Positions 19,564-34,300 are shown, counted from the stretch's first letter. The stretch is DNA of 64,000 nucleotides from Cyrtodaria siliqua (GCA_037043455.1 JAWPHD010002630.1:62001-126000); one strand, 5' to 3'. A program made the numbers and translations. Notes: generated by a model not told the origin, from the letters alone.

Positions 19564-21656
19564 TGTAATACAAGACCTGGAAGCTTCTGTAATACAATAC
19601 TCTGGAAGCTTCTGTAGTACAAGACTCTGGAAACTTTTGTAGTACAAGACTCTGGAAGCTTCTGTAATAGATGACCCTGGAAGTTTGTGTAATACAAGAC
19701 CCTGGAAGCTTCTGTAATAAAAGACCCTTCTATAGTACAATACTCTGGAAGCTTCTGTAGTACAATAATCTGGAAGCTTCTGTAGTACAAGACTCTGGAA
19801 GCTTCTGTAATACAAGACCCTGGAACCCTGGAAGCTTCTGTAGTATAACACACTGGAAGCTTTTGTTGTACAAGACTCCGGAAGTCTCTGTAATACAAGA
19901 CCCTGGAAGCTTCTGTAATACAAGACCCTGGAAGATTCTGTAGTACACGACTCTGGAAGCTTCTGTAGTACAAGACTCTGGAAGCTTCTGTAATACAAGA
20001 CTCTGGAAGCTTCTGTAATACAATACCCTGGAAGCTTCTGTAGTACAATACTCTGGAAGCTTATGTAGTACAAGACTCTGGAAGCTTCTGTAATACAAAA
20101 CTCTGGAAGCTTCTGTAATACAAGACACTGGAAGCTTCTGTAGTGCAAGACTCTGGAATCTTCTGTAATTCAAGACCCTGGAAGCTTATGTAATACACGA
20201 CCCTGGAAGCTTCTGTAGTACAATACTCTCGAAGCTCCTGTAGTACAAGACCCTGGAAGCTTCTGTAATACAAGACCCTGGAAGCTTCTGTAGTACAAGA
20301 CCCTGGAAGCCTCTGTAATACAAGACCCTGGAAGCTTCTGTAGTACAAGACTCAGGAAGCTTCTGTTTCTGTAGTACAAGACTCTGGAAGCTTCTGTAAT
20401 ACAATACCCTGGAAGCCTCTGTAATACAAGACCTTGGAAGCTTCTATAGTACAATACTCTGGAAGTTTCTGTAGAACAATAATCTGGAAGCTTCTGTAAT
20501 ACAAGACCCTGGAACCCTGGAAGCTTCTGTAGTATAAGACTCTGGAAGCTTTTGTTGTACAAGACTCTGGAAGTCTCTGTAATACAAGACCCTGGAAGCT
20601 TCTGTAATACAAGACCCTAGAAGATTCTGTAGTACACGACTCTGGAAGCTTCTATAGTACAAGACTCTGGAAGCTTCTGTAATACAAGATTCTGGAAGCT
20701 TCTGTAATACAAGACTCTGGAAGCTTCTGTAATACAATACCCTGGAAGCTTCTGTAGTACAATACTCTGGAAGCTTCTGTAGTACAAGACTCTGGAAGCT
20801 TCTGTAATACAAAACTCTGGAAGCTTTTGTAATACAAGACACTGGAAGCTTCTGTAGTGCAAGACTCTGGAATCTTCTGTAATTCAAGACCCTGGAAGCT
20901 TATGTAATACAAGACCCTGGAAGCTTCTGTAGTACAATACCCTGGAAGCTCCTGTAGTACAAGACACTGGAAGCTTCTGTAATACAAGACCCTGGAAGCT
21001 TCTGTAGTACAAGACCCTGGAAGCCTCTGTAATACAAGACCCTTGAAGCTTCTGTAGTACAAGACTCTGGAAGCTTCTGTTTCTGTAGTACAAGACTCTG
21101 AAAGCTTCTGTAGTACAATACCCTGGAAGCCTCTGTAATACAAGACCCTGGAAGCTTCTATAGTACAATACTCTGGAAGCTTCTGTAGTACAATAATCTG
21201 GACTTCTGTAATACAAGACCCTGGAACCCTGGAAGCTTCTGTAGTATAAGACTCTGGAAGCTTTTGTTGTACAAGACTCTGGAAGTCTCTGTAATACAAG
21301 ACCCTGGAAGCTTCTGTAATACAAGACCCTGGAAGATTCTGTAGTACACGACTCTGGAAGCTTCTGTAGTACAAGACTCTGAAATCTTCTGTAATACAAG
21401 ACTCTGGAAGCTTCTCTAATACCATACCCTGGATGCTTCTGTAGTACAATACTCTGGAAGCTTCTGTAGTACAATACTCTGGAAGCTTCTGTAGTACAAG
21501 ACTCTGGAATATTCTGTAATAGATGACCCTGGAAGCTTTGGTAATACAAAACTCTGGAAGCTTCTGTAATACAAGACCCTGGAAGCTTCTGTAGTACAAG
21601 ACTCTGGAATCTTCTGTAATTCAAGACCCTGGAAGCTTTTGTAAATCAAGACCCTG

Positions 21657-21722
21657 CTCTGGGTTGATCAGGGTGTGGAGTTTTATAACAAAACATTTAA
21701 CCAATTTCTTGATGATAATAAT
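21657..21722 (+). repeat. Integrase shard copy 3 in satellite
   Basis: Same 66-bp segment with GTGGAGTTTTA and the same junctions as the other copies. Confidence 0.93.
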
Positions 21723-22122
21723 TGTAATACAAGACCTGGAAGCTTCTGTAATACAATACTCTGGAAGCTTCTGTAGTACAAGACTCTGGAAGCTTTTGTA
21801 GTACAAGACTCTGGAAGCTTCTGTAATAGATGACCCTGGAAGTTTGTGTAATACAAGACCCTGGAAGCTTCTGTAATAAAAGACCCTCGAAGCTTCTGTA
21901 ATACAAGACCCTGGACGTTTCTGTAATACAAGACCCTGGAAGCTTCTGTAATGCTTCTGTAATACAATACCCTGGAAGCTTCTGTAGTACAATACTCTGG
22001 AAGCTTCTGTAGTACAAGACTGGAAGCTTCTGTAATAGATGACCCTGGAAGCTTCTGTAATACAAAACTCTGGAAGCTTCTGTAATTCAAGACCCTGGAA
22101 GCTTTTGTAATACAAGACCCTG

Positions 22123-22188
22123 CTCTGGGTTGATCAGGGTGTGGAGTATTATAACAAAACATTTAACCAATTTCTTGATGATAATAAT
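22123..22188 (+). repeat. Integrase shard copy 4 in satellite
   Basis: Same segment with the GTGGAGTATTA variant shared with the copy at 19498. It lies only 466 bp after copy 3. Confidence 0.93.
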
Positions 22189-24640
22189 TGTAATACAAGA
22201 CCTGGAAGCTTCTGTAATACAATACTCTGGAAGCTTCTGTAGTACAAGACTCTGGAAACTTTTGTAGTACAAGACTCTGGAAGCTTCTGTAATAGATGAC
22301 CCTGGAGGTTTCTGTAATACAAGACCCTGGAAGCTTCTGTAATAAAAGACCCTGGAAGCTTCTGTAATACAAGACCCTGGACGTTTCTGTAATACAAGAC
22401 CCTGGAAGCTTCTGTAATACAAGACCCTGGAAGTTTCTGTAATACAATATCTTCGAAGCTTCTGTAGTACAAGACCATGGAAGCTTCTGTAGTACAAGAC
22501 TCTGGAAGCCTCTGTAATACAAGACTCTGGAAACTTCTGTAATACAAGACTCTGGAAGCTTCCGTAATACAGGACCCTGGAAGTTTCTGTAATACAAGAC
22601 TCTGGAAGCTTCTCTATTACAAGACTCTGGAAGCTTCAGTAATACAAGACAGTGGAAGCTTCTGTAGTACAAGACCATGGAAGCTTCTGTAGAACAAGAC
22701 CCTGGAAGCTTCTGTAATACAAGACACTGGAAGCTTCTATAGTACAATACTCTGGAAGCTTCTGTAGTACAATAATCTGGAAGCTTCTGTAGTACAAGAC
22801 TCTGGAAGCTTCTGTAATACAAGACCCTGGAACCCTGGAAGCTTCTGTAGTTTAACACTCTGGAAGCTTTTGTTGTACAAGACTCCGGAAGTCTCTGTAA
22901 TACAAGACCCTGGAAGCTTCTGTAATACAAGACCCTGGAAGATTCTGTAGTACACGACTCTGGAAGCTTCTGTAGTACAAGACTCTGGAAGCTTCTGTAA
23001 TACAAGACTCTGGAAGCTTCTGTAATACAATACCCTGGAAGCTTCTGTAGTACAATACTCTGGAAGCTTATGTAGTATAAGACTCTGGAAGCTTCTGTAA
23101 TACAAAACTCTGGAAGCTTCTGTAATACAAGACACTGGAAGCTTCTGTAGTGCAAGACTCTGGAATCTTCTGTAATTCAAGACCCTGGAAGCTTATGTAA
23201 TACAAGACCCTGGAAGCTTCTGTAGTACAATACTCTCGAAGCTCCTGTAGTACAAGACCCTGGAAGCTTCTGTAATACAATACCCTGGAAGCTTCTGTAG
23301 TACAAGACCCTGGAAGCCTCTGTAATACAAGACCCTGGAAGCTTCTGTAGTACAAGACTCTGGAAGCTTCTGTTTCTGTAGTACAAGACTCTGGAAGCTT
23401 CTGTAATACAATACCCTGGAAGCCTCTGTAATACAAGACCTTGGAAGCTTCTATAGTACAATACTCTGGAAGTTTCTGTAGAACAATAATCTGGAAGCTT
23501 CTGTAATACAAGACCCTGGAACCCTGGAAGCTTCTGTAGTATAAGACTCTGGAAGCTTTTGTTGTACAAGACTCTGGAAGTCTCTGTAATACAAGACCCT
23601 GGAAGCTTCTGTAATACAAGACCCTGGAAGATTCTGTAGTACACGACTCTGGAAGCTTCTATAGTACAAGACCCTGGAAGCTTCTGTAATACAAGACTCT
23701 GGAAGCTTCTGTAATACAAGACTCTGGAAGCTTCTGTAATACAATACCCTGGAAGCTTCTGTAGTACAATACTCTGGAAGCTTCTGTAGTACAAGACTCT
23801 GGAAGCTTCAGTAATACAAAACTCTGGAAGCTTTTGTAATACAAGACACTGGAAGCTTCTGTAGTGCAAGACTCTGGAATCTTCTGTAATTCAAGACCCT
23901 GGAAGCTTATGTAATACAAGACCCTGGAAGCTTCTGTAGTACAATACCCTGGAAGCTCCTGTAGTACAAGACACTGGAAGCTTCTGTAATACAAGACCCT
24001 TGAAGCTTCTGTAGTACACGACTCTGGAAGCTTCTGTTTCTGTAGTACAAGACTCTGAAAGCTTCTGTAGTACAATACCCTGGAAGCCTCTGTAATACAA
24101 GACCCTGGAAGTTTCTGTAATACAATACCCTGGAAGCCTCTGTAATACAAGACCCTGGAAGCTTCTATAGTACAATACTCTGGAAGCTTCTGTAGTACAA
24201 TAATCTGGAAGCTTCTGTAATACAAGACCCTGGAACCCTGGAAGCTTCTGTAGTATAAGACTCTGGAAGCTTTTGTTGTACAAGACTCAGGAAGTCTCTG
24301 TAATACAAGACCCTGGAAGCTTCTGTAATACAAGACCCTGGAAGATTCTGTAGTACACGACTCTGGAAGCTTCTGTAGTACAAGACTCTGGAATCTTCTG
24401 TAATACAAGACTCTGGAAGCTTCTGTAATACAATACCCTGGATGCTTCTGTAGTACAATACTCTGGAAGCTTCTGTAGTACAAGACTCTGGAATATTCTG
24501 TAATAGATGACCCTGGAAGCTTTGGTAATACAAAACTCTGGAAGCTTCTGTAATACAAGACACTGGAAGCTTCTGTAGTACAAGACTCTGGAATCTTCTG
24601 TAATTCAAGACCCTGGAAGCTTTTGTAATACAAGACCCTG

Positions 24641-24706
24641 CTCTGGGTTGATCAGGGTGTGGAGTTTTATAACAAAACATTTAACCAATTTCTTGATGAT
24701 AATAAT
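24641..24706 (+). repeat. Integrase shard copy 5 in satellite
   Basis: Same segment with GTGGAGTTTTA and the same ACCCTG left junction. Confidence 0.93.
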
Positions 24707-26488
24707 TGTAATACAAGACCTGGAAGCTTCTGTAATACAATACTCTGGAAGCTTCTGTAGTACAAGACTCTGGAAGCTTTTGTAGTACAAGACTCTGGAA
24801 GCTTCTGTAATAGATGACCCTGGAAGTTTGTGTAATACAAGACCCTGGAAGCTTCTGTAATAAAAGAACCTGGAAGCTTCTGTAATACAAGACCCTGGAC
24901 GTTTCTGTAATACAAGACCCTGGAAGCTTCTGTAATACAAGACCCTGGAAGTTTCTGTATTTCAATATCTTGGAAGCTTCTGTAGTACAAGACCATGGAA
25001 GCTTCTGTAGTACAAGACTCTGGAAGCCTCTGTAATACAAGACTCTGGAAACTTCTGCCATACAAGACTCTGGAAGCTTCTGTAATACAGGACCCTGGAA
25101 GTTTCTGTAATACAAGACTCTGGAAGCTTCTCTATTACAAGACTCTGGAAGCTTCTGTAATACAAGACACTGGAAGCTTCTGTAGTACAATACCCTGGAA
25201 GCTTCTGTAGAACAAGACCCTGGAAGCTTCTGTAGTACAAGACCCTGGAAGCTTCTGTAGTACAAGACACTGGAAGCTTCTATAGTACAATACTCTGGAA
25301 GCTTCTGTAGTACAATAATCTGGAAGCTTCTGTAGTACAAGACTCTGGAAGCTTCTGTAATACAAGACCCTGCAACGCTGGAACCTTCTGTAGTATAAGA
25401 CTCTGGAAGCTTTTGTTGTACAAGACTCTGGAAGTCTCTGTAGTACAAGACCCTGGAAGCTTCTGTAATACAAGACCCTGGAAGATTATGTAGTACACGA
25501 CTCTGGAAGCTTCTGTAGTACAAGACTCTGGAAGCTTCTGTAATACAAGACTCTGGAAGCTTCTGTAATACAATACCCTGGAAGCTTCGGTAGTACAATA
25601 CTCTGGAAGCTTCTGTAGTACAAGACTCTGGAAGCTTCTGTAATAGATGACCCTGGAAGCTTCTGTAATACAAAACTCTGGAAGCTTCTGTAATACAAGA
25701 CACTGGAAGCTTCTGTAGTACAAGACTCTGGAATCTTCTGTCATTCAAGACCCTGGAAGCTTATGTAATACAAGACCCTGGAAGCTTCTGTAGTACAATA
25801 CTCTGGAAGCTCCTGTAGTACAAGACCCTGGAAGCTTCTGTAATACAAGACCCTGGAAGCTTCTGTAGTACAAGACCCTGGAAGCCTATGTAATACAAGA
25901 CCCTGGAAGCTTCTGTAGTACAAGACCCTGGAAGCCTCTGTAGTACAATACCCTGGAAGCCTCTGTAATACAAGACCCTGGAAGCTTCTATAGTACAATA
26001 CTCTGGAAGCTTCTCTAGTACAATAATCTGGAAGCTTCTGTAATACAAGACCCTGGAACCCTGGAAGCTTCTGTAGTACAAGACTCTGGAAGCTTTTGTT
26101 GTACAAGACTCTGGAAGTCTCTGTAATACAAGACCCTGGAAGCTTCTGTAATACAAGACCCTGGTAGATTCTGTAGTACACGACTCTGGAAGCTTCTGTA
26201 GTACAATACTCTGGAAGCTTCTGTAATACAAGACTCTGGAAGCTTCTGTAATACAATACCCTGGAAGCTTCTGTAGTACAATACTCTGGAAGCTTCTGTA
26301 ATACAATACCCTGGAAGCTTCTGTAATACAATACCCTGGAAGCTTCTGTAGTACAAGACTCTGGAAGCTTCTGTAATAGATGACCCTGGAAGCTTCGGTA
26401 ATACAAAACTCTGGAAGCTTCTGTAATACAAGACTCTGGAATCTTCAATAATTCAAGTCCCTGGAAGCTTCTGTAATACAAGACCCTG

Positions 26489-26554
26489 CTCTGGGTTGAT
26501 CAGGGTGTGGAGTTTTATAACAAAACATTTAACCAATTTCTTGATGATAATAAT
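26489..26554 (+). repeat. Integrase shard copy 6 in satellite
   Basis: Same segment. The right junction reads AATTGCAATAC, a variant shared with the copy at 31318. Confidence 0.93.
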
Positions 26555-29438
26555 TGCAATACAAGACCTGGAAGCTTCTGTAATACAATACTCTGGAAGC
26601 TTCTGTAGTACAAGACTCTGGAATCTTTTGTAATACAAAACCTTGGAAACTTCTGTAATAGATGACCCTGGAATTTTGTGTAATACAAGACCCTTGAAGA
26701 TTCTGTAATGAAATACCCTGGAAGCTTCTATAATACAATACCCTGGACGTTTCTGTAATACAAGACCCTGGAAGCTTCTGTAATAGAAAACCCTGGAAGT
26801 TTCTGTAATACAATATCTTGGAAGCTTCTGTAGTACAAGACCATGGAAGCTTCTGTAGTACAGGACTCTGGAAGCCTCTGTAATACAAGACTCTGTAAAC
26901 TTCTGTAATACAAGACTCTGGAAGCTTCTGTAATACAGGACCCTGGAAGTTTCTGTAATACAAGACTCTGGAAGCTTCTGTAATACAAGACACTGGAAGC
27001 TTCTGTAGTACAAGACCCTGGAATCTTCTGTAGAACAAGACCCTGGAACCTTCTGTAGTACAAGACCCTGGAAGCTTCTGTAGTACAAGACACTGGAAGC
27101 TTCTGTTGTACAATAATCTGGAATCTTCTGTAGTACAAGACCCTGGAATCTTCTGTAGAACAAGACCCTGGAACCTTCTGTAGTACAAGACCCTGGAACC
27201 TTCTGTAGTACAATACTCTGGAAGCTTCTGTAGTACAATAATCTGGAAGCTTCTGTAATACAAGACCCTGGAACCCTGGAATCTTCTGCAGTAGAAGACT
27301 CTGGAAGCTTTTGTTGTACAAGACTCTGAAAGTCTCTGTAATACAAGACCCTGGAAGCTTCTGTAATACAAGACCCTGGAAGATTCTGTAGTACACGACT
27401 CTGGAAGCATCTGTAGTACAAGACTCTGGAAGCTTCTGTAATACAAGACTCTGGAAGCTTCTGTAATACAATACCCTGGAAGCCTCTGTAGTACAATACT
27501 CTGGAAGCTTCTGTAGTACAAGACTCTGGAAGCTTCTGTAAAAGATGACCCTGAAAGCTTCTGTAATACAAAACTCTGGAAACTTCTGTAATACAAGACA
27601 CTGGAAGCGTCTGTAGTACAAGACTCTGGAATCTTCTGTAATTCAAGACCCTGGAATCTTCTGTAATACAAGACCATGGAAGCTTCTGTAGAACAATACT
27701 CTGGAAGCTCCTGTAGTACAAGACCATGGAAGCTTCTGTAATACAAGACCCTGGAAGATTCTGTAGTACAAGACCCTGGAAGCCTCCGTAATACAAGACC
27801 CTGGAAGCTTATGTAGTACAAGACTCTGGAAGCTTCTGTTTCTGTAGTACAAGACTCTGGAAGCTTCTGTAATACAAGACTCTGGAAGCTCCTGTAGTAC
27901 AAGACCATGGAAGCTTCTGTAGTACAAGACTCTGGAATCTTCTGTAGTACAAGACCCTCAAAAGCTGCTGTAGTACAATACTCTGGAAGCTTCTGTAGTA
28001 CAAAACCCTGGAAGCTTCTGTAGTACAAGACTCTGGAAGCTTCAGTAGTACAAGACTCTGGAAACTTTTGTAATACAAGACCCTGGAACCCTGGAAGCTT
28101 CTGTACTTAAAGACTCTGTAAGCTTTTGTAGTACAATACTATGAAAGCTTCTGTAATACAAGACCCTGGAAGCTTATGTAATACAAGATCCTGGAAGCTT
28201 CTGTAGTACAAGACTAAGGAAGCTTCTGTAGTACAAGACTCTGGAAGCTTCTGTAGTATAAAATTCTGGAAGCTTCTGTAATACAATACTCTGGAAGCTT
28301 CTGTAATGCAATACCCTCGAAGTTTCTGTAGTACAATACTCTGGAAGCGTCTGTAGTATAAGACTCTGGAAGCTTTTGTAATAGATGACCCTTGAAGCTT
28401 CTGTAATACAAATCTCTGGAAGATTCTGTAATACAAGACAATAGACGCATCGGTAGTACAAGACTCTGGAATCTTCTGTTATAGAAGACCCTGGAAGATT
28501 CTGTAGTACAAGACTCAGGAAGCTCCTGTAGTACAAGACCCTGGAGTCTTCTGTAGTACAAGACCCTGGAAGCTTCTGTAATACAAGACCCTGGAAGCTT
28601 ATGTAGTACAAAACTCTGGAAGCTTCTGTTTCTGTAGTACAATACTCTGGAAGCTTCTGTAGTACAAGACTATGGAAACTCCTGCAGTACAAGACCCTGG
28701 AAGCTCCTGTAGTACAAGACACTGGAAGCTTCTGTAATACAAGACCCTGGAAGCTTCTGTAGTACAAGACCCTGGAAGCCTCTGTAATACAAGACCCTGG
28801 AAGCTTCTGTAGTACAAGACTCTGGAAGCTTCTGTTTCTGTAGTACAAGATTCTGAAAGCTTCTGTAGTACAATACCCTGGAAGCCTCTGTAATACAAGA
28901 CCCTGGAAGTTTCTGTAATACAATACCCTGGAAGCCTCTGTAATACAAGACCTTGGAAGCTTCTATAGTACAATTCTCTGGAAGCTTCTGTAGTACAATA
29001 ATCTGGAAGCTTCTGTAATACAAGACCCTGGAACCCTGGAAGCTTCTGTAGTATAAGACTCTGGAAGCTTTTGTTGTACAACACTCTAGAAGTCTCTGTA
29101 ATACAAGACCCTGGAAGCTTCTGTAATACAAGACCCTGGAAGATTCTGTAGTACACGACTCTGGAAGCTTCTGTAGTACAAGACTCTGGAAGCTTCTGTA
29201 AAACAAGACTCTGGAAGCTTCTGTAATACAATACACTGGAAGCTTCTGTAGTACAATACTCTGGAAGCTTCTGTAGTACAGGACTCTGGAATATTCTGTA
29301 ATAGATGACCCTGGAAGCTTTGGTAATACAAAACTCTGGAAGCTTCTGTAATACAAGACACTGGAAGCTTCTGTAGTACAAGACTCTGGAATCTTCTGTA
29401 ATTCAAGACCCTGGAAACTTCTGTAATACTAGACCCTG

Positions 29439-29504
29439 CTCTGGGTTGATCAGGGTGTGGAGTTTTATAACAAAACATTTAACCAATTTCTTGATGATAA
29501 TAAT
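29439..29504 (+). repeat. Integrase shard copy 7 in satellite
   Basis: Same segment with the AATTGTAATAC right junction. Confidence 0.93.
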
Positions 29505-31317
29505 TGTAATACAAGACCTGGAAGCTTCTGTAATACAATACTCTGGAAGCTTCTTTAGTACAAGACTCTGGAAGTTTTTGTAGTACAAGACTCTGGAAGC
29601 TTCTGTAATAGATGACCCTGGAAGTGTGTGTAATACACGACCCTGGAAGCTTCTGTAATAAAAGACCCTGAAAGCTTCTGTAATACAAGACCCTGGAAGT
29701 TTCTGTAATACAAGACCCTGGAAGCTTCTGTAATACAAGACCCTGGAAGTTTCTGTAATACAATATCTTGGAAGCTTCTGTAGTACAAGACCATGGAAGC
29801 TTCTGTAGTACAAGACTCTGGAAGCCTCTGTAATACAAGACTCTGGAAACTTCTGCAATACAAGACTCTGGAAGCTTCTGTAATACAGGAGCCTGGACGT
29901 TTCTGTAATACAAGACTCTGGAAGCTTCTCTATTACAAGACTCTGGAAGCTTCTGTAATACAAGACACTGGAAGCTTCTGTAGTACAAGACCCTGGAAGC
30001 TTCTGTAAAACAAGACCCTGGAAGCTTCTGTAGTACAAGACCCTGGAAGCTTCTGTAGTACAATACTCTGGAAGCTTCTGTAGTACAAGACTATGGAAAC
30101 TCCTGCAGTACAAGACCCTGGAAGCTCCTGTAGTACAAGACACTGGAAGCTTCTGTAATACAAGACCCTGGAAGCTTCTGTAGTACAAGACCCTGGAAGC
30201 CTCTGTAATACAAGACCCTGGAAGCTTCTGTAGTACAAGACACTGGAAGCTTATATAGTACAATACTCTGGAAGCTTCTGTAGTACAATAATCTGGAAGC
30301 TTCTGTAGTACAAGACTCTGGAAGCTTCTGTAATGCAAGACCCTGGAACCCTGGAAGCTTCTGTAGTATAAGACTCTGGAAGCTTTTGTTGTACAAGACT
30401 CTGGAAGTCTCTGTAGTACAAGACCTTGGAAGCTTCTGTAATACAAGACCCTGGAAGATGATGTAGTACACGACTCTGGAAGCTTCTATAGTACAAGACT
30501 CTGGAAGCTTCTGTAATACAAGACTCTGGAAGCTTCTGTAATGCAATACCCTGGAAGCTTCGGTAGTACAATACTCTGGAAGCTTCTGTAGTACAAGACC
30601 CTGGAAGCTTCTGTAATACAAGACACTGGAAGCTTCTGTAGTACAAGACTCTGGAATCTTCTGTCATTCAAGACCCAGAAAGCATCTGTAATACAAGACG
30701 CTGGAAGCTTCTGTAGTACAAGACCCTGGAAGCCTATGTAATACAAGACCCTGGAAGCTTCTGTAGTACAAGACTCTGGAAGCTTCTGTTTCTGTAGTAC
30801 AAGACTCTGGAAGCTTCTGTAGTACAATACCCTGGAAGCCTCTGTAATACAAGACCCTGGAAGCTTCTATAGTACAATACTCTGGAAGCTTCTCTAGTAC
30901 AATAATCTGGAAGCTTCTGTAATACAAGACCCTGGAACCCTGGAAGCTTCTGTAGTACAAGACTCTGGAAGCTTTTGTTGTACAAGACTCTGGAAGTCTC
31001 TGTAATACAAGACCCTGGAAGCTTCTGTAATACAAGACCCTGGAAGATTCTGTAGTACACGACTCTGGAAGCTTCTGTAGTACAAGACTCTGGAAGCTTC
31101 TGTAATACAAGACTCTGGAAGCTTCTGTAATACAATACCCTGGAAGCTTCTGTAGTACAATACTCTGGAAGCTTCTGTAGTACAAGACTCTGGAAGCTTC
31201 TGTAATAGATGACCCTGGAAGCATCGGTAATACAAAACTCTGGAAGCTTCTGTAATACAAGACTCTGGAATCTTCATTAATTCAAGACCCTGGAAGCTTC
31301 TGTAATACAAGACCCTG

Positions 31318-31383
31318 CTCTGGGTTGATCAGGGTGTGGAGTTTTATTATAAAACATTTAACCAATTTCTTGATGATAATAAT
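31318..31383 (+). repeat. Integrase shard copy 8 in satellite
   Basis: Same segment with the local change TTTATTATAAAACA and the AATTGCAATAC junction shared with copy 6. Confidence 0.93.
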
Positions 31384-34300
31384 TGCAATACAAGACCTGG
31401 AAGCTTCTGTAATACAATACTCTGGAAGCTTCTGTAGTACAAGACTCTGGAAGCTTTTGTAGTACAAAACTCTGGAAACTTCTGTAATAGATGACCCTGG
31501 AAGTTTGTGTAATACAAGACCCTTGAAGATTCTGTAATAAAAGACCCTGGAAGCTTCTGTAATACAAGACCCTGGACGTTTCTGTAATACAAGACCCTGG
31601 AAGCTTCTGTAATAGAAGACCCTGGAAGTTTCTGTAATACAATATCTTGGAAGCTTCTGTAGTACAAGACCATGGAAGCTTCTGTAGTACAGGACTCTGG
31701 AAGCCTCTGTAATACAAGACTCTGTAAACTTCTGTAATACAAGACTCTGGAAGCTTCTGTAATACAGGACCCTGGAAGTTTCTGTAATACAAGACTCTGG
31801 AAGCTTCTCTATTAAAAGACTCTGGAAGCTTCTGTAATACAAGACACTGGAAGCTTCTGTAGTACAAGACCCTGGAAGCTTCTGTAGAACAAGACCCTGG
31901 AAGCTTCTGTAGTACAAGACCCTGGAAGCTTCTGTAGTACAAGACACTGGAAGCTTCTATAGTACAATACTCTGGAAGCTTCTGTAGTACAAGACTCTGG
32001 AAGCTTCTGTAAAAGATGACCCTGAAAACTTCTGTAATACAAAACTCTGGAAACTTCTGTAATACAAGACCCTGGAAGATTCTGTAGTACAAGACCCTGG
32101 AAGCTTATGTAGTACAAGACTCTGGAAGCTTCTGTTCCTGTAGTACAAGACTTTGGAAGCTTCTGTAATACAAGACTCTGGAAGCTCCTGTAGTACAAGA
32201 CCATGGAAGCTTCTGTAGTACAAGACTCTGGAAGCTTCTGTAGTACAAGACCCCCAAAAGCTGCTGTAGTACAATACCCTGGAAGCTTCTGTAGTACAAG
32301 ACCCTGGAAGCTTCTGTAGTACAAGACTCTGGAAGCTTCAGTAGTACAAGACTCTGGAACCTTTTGTAATACAAGACCCTGGAACCCTGGAAGCTTCTGT
32401 ACTAAAAGACTCTGTAAGATTTTGTAGTACAAGACTATGGAAGCTTCTGTAATACAAGACCCTGGAAGCTTATGTTATACAAGACCCTGGAAGCTTCTGT
32501 AGTACAAGACTAAGGAAGCTTCTGTAGTACAAGACTCTGGAAGCTTCTGTAGTATAAGATTCTGGAAGCTTCTGTAATACAAGACCCTGGAAGCTTATGT
32601 TATACAAGACCCTGGAAGCTTCTGTAGTACAAGACTAAGGAAGCTTCTGTAATACAATACCCTGGAAGCTTCTGTAGTACAATACTCTGGAAGCGTCTGT
32701 AGTACAAGACTCTGGAAGCTTCTGTAATAGATGACCCTTGAAGCTTCTGTAATACAAATCTCTGGAAGATTCTGTAATACAAGACAATAGACGCATCGGT
32801 AGTACAAGACTCTGGAATCTTCTGTTATACAAGACCCTGGAAGATTCTGTAGTACAAGACTCAGGAAGCTCCTGTAGTACAAGACCCTGGAGATTTCTGT
32901 AGTACAAGACCCTGGAAGCTTTTGTAATACAAGACCCTGGAAGCTTATGTAGTACAAGACTCTGGAAGCTTCTGTTTCTGTAGTACAATACTCTGGAAGC
33001 TTCTGTAGTACAAGACTATGGAAATTCCTGCAGTACAAGACCCTGGAAGCTCCCGAGTACAAGACACTGGAAGCTTCTGTAATACAAGACCCTGAAAGCT
33101 TCTGTAGTACAAGACCCTGGAAGCCTCTGTAATACAAGACCCTGGAAGCTTCTGTAGTACAAGACTCTGGAAGCTTCTGTTTCTGTAGTACAAGACTCTG
33201 AAAGCTTCTGTAGTACAATACCCTGGAAGCCTCTGTAATACAAGACGCTGGAAGCTTCTATAGTACAATACTCTGGAAGCTTCTGTAGTACAATAATCTG
33301 GAAGCTTCTGTAATACAAGACCCTGGAACCCTGGAAGCTTCTGTAGTATAAGACTCTGGAAGCTTTTGTTGTACAAGACTCTGGAAGTCTCTGTAATACA
33401 AGACCCTGGAAGCTTCTGTAGTATAAGACTCTGGAAGCTTCTGCAATACAAGACTATGGAAGCTTCTGTAATACAATAGCCTGGAAGCTTCTGTAGTACA
33501 ATACCCTGGACGCTTCTTTAGTACAAGTCTCTGGAAGCTTCTGTAATAGATGACCCTGGAAGCTTCTGTAATACAAAACTCTGGAAGCTTCTGTAATACA
33601 AGACAATGGAAGATTTTGTAGTACAAGACTCTGGAATCTTCAGTAATACAAGACCCTGGAAGCTTCTGTAGGACAAGACTCTGGAAGCTCCTGTAGTACA
33701 AGACCCTGGAAGCTACTGTAAAACAAGACCGTGGAGGCTTCCGTAGTACAAGACTCTGGAAGCTCCTATAGTACAAGACCCTGGAAGCTTCTGTAATACA
33801 AGACCCTGGAAGCTTCTGTAGGACAAGACTCTGGAAGCTCCTGTAGTACAAGACCCTGGAAGCTACTGTAAAACAAGACCGTGGAGGCTTCTGTGGTACA
33901 AGACCCTGGAAGCTACTGTAATATAAGACCCTGGAAGCTTCTGTAGTACAAGACTATGGAAGCTTCTGTAGTACAAAACTCTGGAAGTTTCTGTAGTATA
34001 AGACTCTGGAAGCTTCTGTAATACAAGACTCTGGAAGCTTCTGTAATACAATACCCTGAAGCTTCTGTAGTACAATACCCTGGAAGCTTATGTAATACAA
34101 GACCCTTAACGCTTCTGTAAAACAAGACCCTGGAAGCTTCTGTAGTACAAGACTAGGGAAGTTCCTGTAGTACAAGACCCTGGAAGCTTCTGTAATACAA
34201 GAACCAGAATGCAAGACCATGCAAGCTTCTGCAATACAAGACCCTGGAAGCTTCTGAAATACAATACCCTGAAAACTTCTGTAATAGATGACCCTGGAAG

